Source: Smallanthus sonchifolius (Eukaryota > Streptophyta > Magnoliopsida > Asterales > Asteraceae). From it: a DNA stretch of 64,000 bases. Location: NCBI GenBank assembly GCA_023525975.1, contig CM042034.1, positions 21,619,501 through 21,683,500 of the forward strand. Direction: 5' to 3'. The position numbers and the translations under genes were made by a program. The notes beneath the pieces are model-generated. The model ran no database searches and was not told where the DNA came from. It was given only the letters and a program-made list of their open reading frames with translations. Position 1 is the stretch's first letter, and each line of letters begins with the position of its first letter. Positions 23,501 through 33,771 of the stretch are shown one piece after another.

Positions 23501-24848
23501 GATGAAAACTCCAACGATTTTGACATGTTTATTTTATGAAAATTGAAATTTTATTTTGAGGAATCTGAAAAGTAAAATGTTCATTTTGGGAATTTTCCCA
23601 TATTATTTTGTGACTTTGTCATCAATTAAAAGTTTGATTTCTGTCATAACCTTTTGATGGACACCTCCTATGCAAAAACTGTGATTTATCTGATCTAGTT
23701 GGTTGTCAGGGTTTTTCTACGGGTTCTCATGGTCAAAGGAAAGAAAGAAAACAATTGTGAGGGTACCTGTGAAATCAAAGTAGTTGAACTAGGAGAAGTT
23801 TGATTTGCATGAATAAAAAGCTTAAGCAAATAGTCACTCCCCCATTTGATTATGCTCTTGACGTGATCAAGTTCTCCGATTTCTTCATATTTTGGATGAT
23901 ATTCGATGACAGACCAACTCAACAACGTGATCGTATAAGCCATAGGAAAGCTAAATTTAATATTGTTTCCAGAGTCGTAATATCCGCCTACAAGACTTTT
24001 GTTCCCATCGTCTAATCCAGAATCACCTCGAAACTTAACCATGTCATCTTTGGGCAACACCCCAGCTGCCAAAAATGAATAATCGTCAGTAAAGCGTCAC
24101 GAAAGAAACCTAAATAATAGTCGAAATAAATAATTATTTCCGACAAGTTTTCACAAAAATAAGTTTTTTTTTTATTTTTCAATTCGTTTAACATATTTAT
24201 TAAATAAATTAACTTATTTATTTAATATAATCGTTTGGATATTGTCGAAAATTACCGACGAAAGACTTTTGTCGCTAATTCGTTGAAAAATTAGTCGAAA
24301 AAAACATTTCCTACCAAGGTTTTTCCAACAAACATTTTTTGTCGGAAACTTGTAGCTAACAAATTTCCCATGAAATCTGTTATCGTAAATTTTTCAGTTT
24401 TTTGGTAGTGATATAAATGAATAATAGTCAGTAAAGCGTCACGAAAGAAAACTAAATATTTGTTTGGTGTACATTTCTGAGCGTCGAAGAAACTGAGAGC
24501 CTGTTTGAGAGCTAAAGTAAGGTCTTTTGTCGCTCCATGGTGACGTTGCTTGTGTGGCAAGAAATGTAACAAGAGACATAGGATTACAATGAGGGAAACA
24601 AAGGTGGATGAAGCGTAAATGAAGCGTTTGAAGTTTTTCTTATTGGCGACGGTTAGTTTGAAGTCGATGGATTTAGCGAAGCGTGAAGGGAGGGATTCGT
24701 AACCCCAAGTGTTTTGGGATTGAGGGAAGATGTTGAAGTTGATTTCAATTGAGTTCCAGCGGTTTGCCGACGGGAGAAGGCGGCCGGCGGGAGAGATTGA
24801 GTGCATGTAAAGTAAGGTGTCGGGGTCGCAGGTTTTGCCGGAGTCCAT
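20526..24848 (-). CDS. KORRIGAN-type membrane endo-1,4-beta-glucanase (GH9), catalytic Asp replaced
   Basis: Six exons on the minus strand: 24473-24848, 23767-24065, 22517-22996, 21726-21855, 21465-21640 and 20526-20918, joining in frame to 617 residues, close to the usual 620. It has a cytosolic N-terminus, one membrane anchor (about 76-97) and then a full GH9 domain. The family uses this enzyme in cellulose synthesis at the plasma membrane and Golgi. HVHHRGASIP (512-521) and the acid Glu571 in TEPT are kept. The Asp pair motif, normally DAGD, reads D156-S-G-N159, so the second Asp (catalytic base) is Asn. Intron 5 is GC-AG (CAG/gcaagt); the other introns are GT-AG. Introns 1, 2, 3 and 5 contain MITEs. 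The open frame argues for a maintained protein, but activity is doubtful. KOR2/KOR3-like paralogues are alternatives to KOR1. Confidence 0.94.
20953..21326. mobile_element. CACTA-end MITE in GH9 intron 5
   Basis: Starts CACTAGTAGAAAA and ends TTTTTTGGTAGTG, so both ends carry CACTA. The 374-bp interior is rich in TTGTCGGAAA / TTTCCGACAA. The same family is present, lacking one end, in intron 1 (about 24120-24410). No convincing 3-bp TSD is seen. Confidence 0.7.
22098..22433. mobile_element. MITE with about 45-bp inverted ends in GH9 intron 3
   Basis: AAATGGTTTTGGTTTCCGG...CAAAATGGTTTC at 22098-22143 is matched in reverse at 22388-22433, differing by a few bases. The interior is non-coding and the superfamily is unknown. 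Confidence 0.65.
23211..23599. mobile_element. MULE-type MITE in GH9 intron 2
   Basis: Terminal inverted repeats begin GGGATAATTCCCAAAATGAAC (left) and GGGAAAATTCCCAAAATGAAC (right, reversed) and extend about 45 bp. The flanking 9-mers ATTTTATTT and ATATTATTT differ at one position, which fits a 9-bp Mutator-type TSD. Confidence 0.72.
24075..24460. repeat. 42-bp direct repeats flanking a CACTA-family MITE in GH9 intron 1
   Basis: The segment AATGAATAATCGTCAGTAAA... (24075-24116) recurs with two or three changes at 24417-24460, one copy on each side of a MITE of the same family as the one in intron 5. The left repeat begins just 10 bp from the intron's acceptor site. This is much longer than any transposon TSD and points to a local duplication around the insertion. 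Confidence 0.7.
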
Positions 24849-24901
24849 TAAAGATCCGGTAGAGTAGGAGGGTTTAGATTTGGTGGTTTATGAGTCGACT
24901 G

Positions 24902-24914
24902 AAATATATATATA
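24902..24914 (-). promoter_or_regulatory. TATA-like element upstream of the GH9 gene
   Basis: ATATATATATAT about 55-65 bases upstream of the start codon at 24848 on the minus strand. It is a plausible TATA box by position alone. Confidence 0.35.
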
Positions 24915-25104
24915 TGCTTTTGATTATGCTATGAATACATCGTCGAGAATGGCATTGGAAAGTGCTCCAATTAAATTTAATTAAGAAATTTTGTCTGTTC
25001 CAAAGAAACGATTACTTCTCTTCAAAACTTTATTCGAACCGTCTTTTTATTTGTTTTTACATGTAAACGAAATGGTTTTATGTTGTATTTCTTTTGTTAA
25101 TTGT

Positions 25105-25206
25105 AATAAAGCGCCAATGAGCTTAGATCAACTGGTTTGGGAGTAGGCACGTTCATGATCTTTTAATATGGAGGTTATAGATTCGAGACTCACTTGGTAT
25201 AATATT
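25105..25206 (+). mobile_element. Possible tRNA-derived SINE fragment
   Basis: GAGCTTAGATCAACTGGTTTGG resembles an A box and AGATTCGAGACTC a B box about 50 bp later. No TSD or tail was identified. Confidence 0.35.
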
Positions 25207-27847
25207 CTTAGGTAAAGGTCTGCCTTTGCGATCACCCCGGCCTCCACCACGACCACCACCACTTCTCCCGGTCATTCTAAGGTTCCTATGAATGGTAAGC
25301 TAGGAAATAATTCGGAACATTATAGGTAATGTATATTGTTAATGACAATGTCTTGTTGTAGTTAATGATTTACTTTACTTTTCGGGTTCTAAACATTTCC
25401 TCTCAAGGTAACCTCGACCTTCAGGCCTTTATCCTATGTCTAAGGCATAAGATTCTACTTTAACAATTGTCAGTGGCGGACCCATAATTTTTTTTATGGG
25501 GGTTGGAGATTTTTTGGGGTCGATTGTTAATAACTAAATATTAATTTTTTTCGGCCCGAGTCGGGTCGGGTCACACAATAAAACGATGAAAACTAACAAA
25601 AGTATAAGCATAATGATACGATGTTCGTCATTAGAAATGCATAATCAAAAAACAATATCCCTATAATTGTTCTTTACGAGTTTTTATTTTTTGAAACCGA
25701 ACCATTACGTTATCTATAGAAACTTTTTTAAGCAACTATTTTTCGGTATAACAAACACAAATATCAACTCTTTTTTCAATAGTTAATCAAGTTTAAAATA
25801 ATTAAATGGGTATTGGGTTTATTTATTGGTTTATGTTTTTATTTGGGCCTATTTTTTTAAAAGTTATTAGGTTAAACTATTAAAAGTTTGGTCTAAGAGG
25901 TTTATAACTAATGGGCTATGGGTCAATTGTTATAGAGTTAAATGTTTGGTTTAATTGGATTTCATTTATAAAATCTATAATACTAAAAAATATTTCTTGA
26001 GATCCGGTATCAAAATATTATGGGAGTCGGTGTCAAAATTTCATGGGGTTCGCTCGGAGATACGCCATATATATATATAAAAAGAGAATTTATCGGTGTC
26101 GGCCGACCCGCCGACACTTATATAGGTACACCAATGACTATTTCTAGAGACATTAAGGAAATGTCCGAATCTCTCAAACTATAGCTCAAATACCAACTTG
26201 AGACGCCCCAAACCTGGGCGTCTCAAACGTTGGATTTACACATCGACATAATAGTTCTTAAACTAAAAATTTCTTTCAGACATAGCGGAAACTTTGTTCA
26301 AACATTATATCAAGTCATTACAATTCGAATAAAGCATAATTGTCTAAAAGGAAACAACTAATAGAATGTCAGTCTTCAAGCCGAGTAGCCCTTCCATCTC
26401 TTCTTTCGAAACCTCACGAGCTTCCAAATCCCGCCTAATCCGTAACCTGGCATACATACTAAAAGTCAGCTACGCTGAGTGAGTTATAAAATTTCTTTAA
26501 TGCTTTAAACATTAACTTTGAAATTTATCATTTATAAACTGTTCTCTTTATAAGAAATAAACTTTAATAGAACGTCACTTATCAAATAATTTTATTATAT
26601 AAAATATGAAATGAGCTTTATAAGTTATGCATGCACACGTGCAAGACTCCTTTAGCATGTTTGTACTCGTACAAGGCTCCTTTAATGTGTTTACACAAAG
26701 TAAGACTCTTTTATCATGCTTGCACAAGGCAATACTCTTTTATCATGCTTGCACAAGGCAAGACTTCTTTATCATGCATGCACATGGCAAGACTCCTATT
26801 GCTTGTAACAAATACAAAACTCATGTCGCTTGCAATACTCCTTTTGCTTGTAACAGGACTCCTTTATGACTCCTTATAACTATCACATACTTTAACTATA
26901 CTTGTAAATCAATCAACTATCACTTTAGCACATTAGAGCATTTAATTAAAAAAACACACTATATCACACGGTAGCACATAATAGAACTTCCTTTCTTTAT
27001 CATCTTTTTTTATCTTTACTTTATCATTTTATAAAATATTTTATACGTAAGTATGCATATCAGCCAAAAACATATAGAAAATGGCACTTAGATTTCACCT
27101 GACTTCTGCTACTGCATTGAACTAAAAGGTCTTGGTTAGGTGGAACGCTTTACAATCTGCACGAAGATTCACATGTGAACTATGTCAAAACAGGGAAACT
27201 TTCGCCTAAACTTTCGGCCGAACTTTCGTCGAAAACTTGATGTTTCATCCAATATCTTTTGTCTGAAACTTTCGTCTAAACAAGCGAAAGTTTCACCCGA
27301 GACTTTCGCCATCTTCAAAATCGTCCTTCTCTATTTTAATAAAAAAATTTCTAGCTTTTACTTTCAAACCCATTGTTTAACCGCAACAACAACAAAAATT
27401 AAGGCCATATTTAATGTTTTCATAACGATCTTTACGTAAAAATCTGAACTTTATGGTGAAATCCTATATTTCACCCACTTTGTTAGAAAAATGGAGATTT
27501 AGGGGTTGTTCTTATCTCATATGGTCAAGAACTTCGTGGTTTGGCTATCCCAATCGTCCAAGCTCGAGATGGAAGGTACCTTGGAGGATTTCTCAACACT
27601 CTCTCTCTAAACTCTCTCACTTTCTCTCTTTAGGAGGTGTGCGAATATAACCATAGGGATTTGTTTGATTCATATATGGAATATTAGAATCTTCTATTCC
27701 TTCCCCCTCGGGAGTAGGTTTTCTTACAAACTGAGTTTCTGCTAATTCTCTAGGTGCGTAAGGCAGTAGGTGCAGACTGGAAACTAATATAAAGCACATA
27801 GAGATTAGTTGGTGGTAACAATTCTCCAAGACTTATAAAGTGTCTCA
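25207..27847 (-). mobile_element. Truncated Ty3/gypsy element: 5' LTR, PBS, leader and start of gag
   Basis: The LTR spans 26199-27847, starting on the minus strand TGAGACACTTT and ending GGGGCGTCTCA. The primer-binding site follows at 26196-26184 (TTGGTATTTGAGC, two changes from the tRNA-iMet-type TTGGTATCAGAGC). A leader then reaches a gag start at 25275 that encodes MTGRSGGGRGGGRGDRKGR before the element is lost near 25207. The leader contains a CAGTGGCGGA sequence (25471) that may be one end of an hAT insertion. The LTR carries a 34-41-bp tandem repeat (26630-26880) and an AAACTTTCG array (27197-27311). Confidence 0.65.
26630..26880 (-). repeat. Degenerate tandem repeat (34-41 bp) in an LTR
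   Basis: About six to seven units with core CATGCTTGCACAAGGCAAGA-CTCTTTTAT run through this part of the minus-strand LTR. Both strands are open for about 80 codons purely because of the repeat; no protein is implied. Confidence 0.7.
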
Positions 27848-28420
27848 ACATATTCCAATTCATTTGTTACTTGTAAGTCAAATTCAGTTGGGGCTTGGCC
27901 CTTTGCCATATCTGGAGTTTTATCTACAAAAATATCTTATATCTTAATACATGTACACTTACTAACATAATATTCTCTAAATAACTAATTTAATCTTTTA
28001 TCATATGTTTTCACGAGTCGATGTGTGAGAAAACCAAGTCGTTGGGCGAGTTTTGGAGGCAACGTGGGGCTGCGGGGCACTTGGCTATTTTCGGAGTCAG
28101 TGTGCGAGAAACCAAGTCATTGGGGTTGTTTGGCTCGTCAATGGGGATGAGGGGGGCTTGGTTTCTCGGGAACCTCCTGGTCGTTGGGCGCACTTGGCCC
28201 TTGCCAAGGCGCTGGGGCTGCCAGACCCCTTCCCCTTCCTATATATACATTCTGAGAAAAAAATAAAGTGACAGGACCAGACATTAAAATTATAAGGAAT
28301 CATAATTTCCGTAGCCCTATCAAACGAAGTCGGAATGGCCCAAAATTTTGCATGGATACTCACAAGCATGTATTATGAGGGTCCCAATAAAAAAATTCGG
28401 TTTTCGGGGTCGGCACGACC

Positions 28421-28620
28421 CTCTTGGAGAATTGTTACCACTAGCTAATCCTTATGTGCCTTCTATTAGTTTCCAATCTGCACCTACTGCTTTTAGTAAT
28501 AACTTTCTATATGTCGAAAACCCTTACGCACCTAGAGAATCAGCAGAAACTTAGTTTGTTAGAAACCCTACTCCCGAGGGAGAAGAAATAGAAGATTCTA
28601 ATATTCCATATCTTCAAAAG
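28421..28620 (+). mobile_element. Inverted fragment of the LTR at 26199-27847
   Basis: CTTGGAGAATTGTTACCAC...CCCGAGGGAG-type sequence here matches, in opposite orientation, 27677-27830, which is the 5' end of the nearby minus-strand LTR. The two arms are 0.6 kb apart and could pair. The segment before it (28021-28250) has repeated GAGAAACCAAGTC in both orientations and a TATATATA at 28240, which looks like LTR U3 sequence. Confidence 0.55.
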
Positions 28621-28716
28621 CTTCCTTCCGGTCGTTTTATTTTTCTTTTTATTATTTTTAAGTTTTTATTTGCCTCGTCCGTCTCTCGTAATGCACGACC
28701 GAGACATTCTATGCAC

Positions 28717-29374
28717 TACAAAAAAAAGGGTATTTGGGACTAAGATTTTAGTCTCTAATACCCCCGTATCAGTACTTAATTATAATTCTCATCACTTAGT
28801 TAGATAGCACCTCGATAAATGTTTCTAGCCTCGAGTTTCCTTAGCGAAGATTCTACGTGTTGTTTCTAAGTCTAAAAGTGCTTATTATACAAGTGTGGTA
28901 CGTTAAAAATAGGGAATGGGTTCGGACTTTGAAAGAGAGATGTGAACTAGAATTGTGATTTGAACTGACCCTATAATTTCCAATTTATAGGCTAAATCGG
29001 CACCCTTAGCGGACCGCTAGGCAGGTGGTACCGGTCCGCTACCGCCCTGACCTTTGCGAATCATCAAGACCACGTGGTGGCTTTTCGGGGTTCCTCATCT
29101 ATTGCGATGTAGCGGATCGCTAAGCTATGGGTAGCGATCCACCACCCTTGCCACGCGTTAGATTTCATTGTCTGGTCATCAGCCACGTGTCAACACAGGT
29201 TGTTGGCTTTGGGGTCACGTAGCGGACCGTTACGGCTATGGTAGTGGTCCACTACCATCTACTTTTTAAACTTTATCATTTTTGGCCCTAGAACTTTTGG
29301 TTAATTGCAGTTCCAGACCTCCTAGTTTTATTATTGTATAACTTAGGATCGAGATTCTTTCGGGTGTTACATGT
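28717..29374 (+). mobile_element. LTR 3' part with hairpins, abutting a CACTA-type end
   Basis: CACTACAAAAAAAAGGG at 28717 is a typical CACTA transposon terminus. The following sequence ends TTCGGGTGTTACA (about 29370), an LTR-like 3' end, and contains AGCGGACC/GGTCCGCT, GGATCGCTA/TAGCGATCC and a GGTAGTGG/CCACTACC palindrome (29008-29256). The LTR start was not found. Confidence 0.45.
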
Positions 29375-29384
29375 TGCAAATATT

Positions 29385-29700
29385 CGGATCATCCAATCTA
29401 ACACCAAATAGCCGACCTTTTAACATGTTCACCTTGATGCCCGATGCAAGATAAAAGCCTTGCAGAATCCTAAAAGTTTTTTGGCATTTGACTCAGACCA
29501 ATCTCCAAGAAAAACATCATCAGCATAAATAAAGTGAGATAGAAGCGGAATAGGAGTTTGAATACTACGAAAAAGGCCCGGTGAACATGCCCTTTTGATG
29601 ATACTTGATAAGGCACCATAGTTAAAATAAAGAGGAAAGAGGATAAAGGATCTCCTTGCTTTAGACCTAGGTAACATTGAAACTCAGGAGTACGGCTGTC
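29385..29700 (-). pseudogene. LINE reverse transcriptase fragment (YADD box), frameshifted
   Basis: On the minus strand GLKQGDPLSSFLF, then after frame changes LSSIIKRACSPGLF and LLSHFIYADDVFLGDWS, give the plant L1-type reverse transcriptase motifs around the catalytic YADD. At least one frameshift separates the blocks. Only about 100 codons remain and neither the endonuclease nor the RT fingers are visible. Confidence 0.75.
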
Positions 29701-30516
29701 ATTGGTTAAAATCGAAGACTTACGAGAAGATGTTTTAAATGATTTAACTCGACTTTGAGCCTGAGTTTCAACGTGATTTGTTCAAATTTTTTAGTTGAAA
29801 TCGTTTATTGTTTATTAATATATTTAATTTAATTATATATATTCTTGTAATTTTAAGTTTATATGAAACTCAAGTTCGAATTCGCTTATTAAGGGCCGAC
29901 CCGTAGATTCGGGAGGCATTGTGCGACAAGTAAAATAGGACCTCTTAAAATAAAAATTAAAAAAAACTTATGTATAAAAACAAAATTAATTAGTAATACA
30001 ATAATTATTATAACAATAAACAAAATTCCCGTAGCAAATTGACCTATATTACGTAATTAAATGAATTATGAGGCTCTCATAATATTTTGGAAGCATAGTT
30101 GTTTATCAACTCTTCATAATTTATACTCTATAAGATGAGGAGGTTTTGGATTTGCCGCTAACTAATTAATTGTTAATTAGGTTATTATTTGTGTAACAGT
30201 GTTTAAAAGAGGTATCGGGCTAACGGTAGATGGGCTATTTCTTTAAATTTGTTATTGAGTTTTAAAATTTTTATTGACTTATTGCCATTCTTTAAGAACA
30301 TATAATTAATAATATTTTTTTTATATGTTAATCGACCTACGATCTCAGATAGTTCACAATCATCTCTTCTCACCCCGTGGTTTCGAGACTCCTTTTGATA
30401 GTTGCAAGATTACAAGGGTCTCTTTTGGTATACGTTGTAACTTGGGGGACCTCAGTGATGATTTGTTGACTAACAAAGTAAGATTTTATTTTCTCAATTT
30501 TATTTTCAAACTCAAG

Positions 30517-32702
30517 ATGCAGGTCCGCGAAGTGAGGCGCAGAGTTATTGGATGGTTGCTGAATCGAAAGGATGGTTTGGTGAGTTCTTTTCTTTCTGTT
30601 TTGTTTGATGTCTTACGTAATGTGATCTGCAGTTGACAAGTAAATTGAATTTTAAATTTATACATAACATGATTAAAGTTTGTATGACAAGATGAAATTT
30701 GTATTTTGAATTTATTGGTCCTGATGTAAGTCTTACCATGGATGGATCACCTTCTTCTCTTTTTCTGTCTTCGTATATTGTCATTTTCTTATTTGTTATG
30801 GATCATATGTTTATCGAATTAACTCCCAAGATTTTCTTTTTTAGGATAGGACAACGTCGTGTTCATAGTTCAGATCGTAGCAGTATTAGTTTACAGATTA
30901 GGGTTGATGTGATTCAAGATCATAAATTACAAACATATTAGATTGATATGAATGGCTGTTTGTGGAGATCATAATAGTGGTTTGCTAGTTTTAAGTGATC
31001 TACTTTCTTTGTTCCAGAAAAGCATTATATTGACATAAGACCCACCAGCCGCGCGAGGCCTACTTTTTTCACTCAAACATAAATTTGACATAGAACAGAA
31101 GTGACAGCTTGAATGGTTATTGTTTCTTCACTGTAATTCTATTAGCTTTTAAACGTTAACAAAATAATGTGTTATGCACTTGTGCTCATAGCTCTTTTTT
31201 AGCAGGCTGCTAGTGTAGATACCCTGAAAATAAGCAATAGTTGATCCCTTGAAAGTTTTGTTGTGATAACTTTGAACTTTATTAGTAGCATGGTGTTAAG
31301 GAAGAGCTGTTTGGATTGATGTGATGACTGATGACACCAGCTAAAGTATAACCAAAATCCAACCATATAGTTTTGTGAACCAATGTCATTCACAAATTCT
31401 AATTATACATTTATGGAAAGTAATCGAACTATGGACCGAAAGTAGCCGTACTAGCTTGTTATATGGTCTGGTCTTCTTCGGTTTGTGTCTTCCACGAAAT
31501 CCAGTTTTAGGTCCGCTCCGGTTTAAAACCAGTCAAAACTTATGAAACCCTTAACCGAACCGGCTTTGTGTTTAAAACCCTTGAAACCTTTAGCAAGCTT
31601 CATCGTTTATAATTAGGGACTAGCGTTTGGACCCAACCTGTTTCAGAATTGGGACCGGACGTCCTGTCGAGTTTTCATTTTAAGATTATACTGTTCTTCG
31701 GTTTCCATTACGGTTCAGTGTGGTGTTCAGTCATGTGCAGTCCTAGGTGCAATGATCATAACACACACCATTCTTTTGGATTTTTATGATAGGCTTTACT
31801 GGCTATAAGTTTTCAGTTAGTTGTACTTATTCTGTTATTGTGGATACAGGTAACCAAGAGAAGGTGAGATGGAAAGCTCTCACAGAAGAACACGCAAGGG
31901 ACAGTTTTGAGAATCTTCTCTTTAGTGTATGTCGATTCAGGGAACTTACGGGCTCTTATCCACAAAATATAACTGTAAGTTTGTATATCAGTAAAAGAAA
32001 TACGTAATTCAGATTGGAAAGACGGGCGGGTCGATGGGTTAAGTAACAGGTCAAATGGTTCAGGCTTGCCTGCGATTCCCCAATTATTAATTTTTAAATA
32101 ACTAACCCCTAAAATATGATCACAAGAACAAATTATTACAACAATAATCCAAATCTTTGAATAGAATGATTTAGGAGATCGTATGCTTAAAGTATACTCC
32201 GGGCAACTTTGAAGTTTCAACCCATTTGTCTTGTTAAGATAAAACATAACCCAATTCGACCCATTTATGATGGGTCGAAATTGCTACGGATGTAACATAA
32301 TTGAATTGTTGAATTTATTTTTAATTATGATATAAAAGTTTCTTACTTAATGAAGTAGTAACTGGTTTTAAAATTGAAACATAGGTTGTGGGTTATGATT
32401 TCAAGAAAGAACGATTTGTTAATCTGCACCGGTCTGCAATTCGGTTCCCCGAGTTAAGATTTTTCTATCTGGGCACCCCAGCTGCCACATCATCAAGAGA
32501 AGCAGCATTAAAGGGGGAGGCATTAGTGAGAACTCAATTCGAACACGATCCTTACGCGTGTCTAGGCTCACTGCGTCGCAAAAAGATTGGTCGGGATCCT
32601 TTCCACAGGTCAATACCTTACCCTAATGGCTGCCCTGAAATTCAAGGCTTGTTTAGATACTGCAGTGCTTCACCATATACAGGTTCCCTTCCTTGGGCCT
32701 AA
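30517..32702 (+). pseudogene. 5'-truncated DUF218 family gene (C57A10.07-like), last three exons
   Basis: Three exons join in frame with GT-AG introns: 30517-30579 (DAGPRSEAQSYWMVAESKGWF), 31850-31974 (NQEKVRWKALTEEHARDSFE...PQNIT) and 32385-32702 (VVGYDFKKERF...YTGSLPWA, stop). They give about 168 residues that match the C-terminal half of the plant DUF218 proteins usually annotated as 'C57A10.07-like'; function is not known. The expected preceding exons (membrane segment, GQAA and FSGGETR motifs) were not found between 29.7 and 30.5 kb. An open frame at 30325-30470 contains a short PFDSC stretch that may be chance. No stop or frameshift lies within the three exons. Either the gene lost its 5' half to LINE/LTR insertions, or the first exons are beyond them. 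Confidence 0.75.
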
Positions 32703-33299
32703 GAAAATTGATTATATTTTCCTTTTTTGTTTCATAATTCTATGATTGTATGATTTTGAAACGATGTAAAGTAGATGGATTTGATATATTATATAGAGAT
32801 ATCACGAAATTCAGTCTTAAAAATAAACTGAAAATCACGAAAGTAGTCATTTTTAAGTATAGTTATATCTCTATAGCTATATCAGTTAAGATTTTCTATT
32901 ATACTTGTGTCATACAAGTCTTCATCTCAGTAGCAAATCCTTTTACCGCCAACAACTTACCATCGATAGAGAGTTGTCTTTTAACAGTTTCTCTTCATCA
33001 ACAATTTCCAACTCTTTCAGCACTAACTCTATTAACACGTCATTATTAACCAGTTAAGTTTTGTAATATCAATTCCAAGGATCGTTGACCTAACAATGTC
33101 ACAATGAGGCACAGGTCAAAATTGCTTGAGGCGCCTGCATCGGGAGGCGCATTTTTGTGCACGTGAAAATTTTGTGCATCAGGAGAGTGTACCTATAGAA
33201 TTTTAAGTTGTACATGTTAAATCTTATTGAGGTTATTTATACCTAAATTTTGAGTACTTGATAGAAATGCATCAGAAACATAAAAATATTATATATTGC
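32703..33299. other. Spacer between the DUF218 exons and the plastid insertion
   Basis: AT-rich sequence with no recognised gene; it should include the 3' UTR of the DUF218 remnant. Confidence 0.4.
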
Positions 33300-33771
33300 A
33301 CCCTCGCATCACGCCTTGGTTCCGGGGACCCTGTAACCTTGGTGCGTCTCTATTTTTGACAACCAAGGCAAACCCATGGAAATACCCCTTTATGAAAGAA
33401 AAAAGACACTACGTAACTTTATTGCATTGGAAAAGACTATACTATGACTATGTTATGGACCGACCCCCCCCCCCCTATTTAGTGGATTATTTCAACGCAA
33501 GGATTCATATTTGTTCTATTTTGTTGCTAATAATGGAACAATTTTGTTCGTATGAACAAAGAGAGGTAGATTTATTCTATACTCGATAAGTACAAATACG
33601 CAATGGGGAAGTTAATGTCATTTTCTATGAGTGAATGTGCGCATACTTGTTCATCATTAGAGGACACGATTCGTAATAATTTTCCCTTATTTTTTCTTAT
33701 TTTTTTTTATCAGTTTTTCATAATTTATGAATAAAATTTTATTAGGATAAAGTACAATATTATAAATAAAA

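Noticed and set aside
25471..26080. Complete hAT element starting CAGTGGCGGA
   Set aside because: No matching TCCGCCACTG end or 8-bp TSD could be found; one-sided similarity only.
26627..26879. Repetitive protein with HACTRQ repeats
   Set aside because: Produced by a tandem DNA repeat in an LTR, open in more than one frame; no start context or homologue.
30325..30470. First exon of the DUF218 gene
   Set aside because: Only PFDSC resembles the family and the splice phases do not join to the exon at 30517; kept as a possibility in the finding but not annotated.
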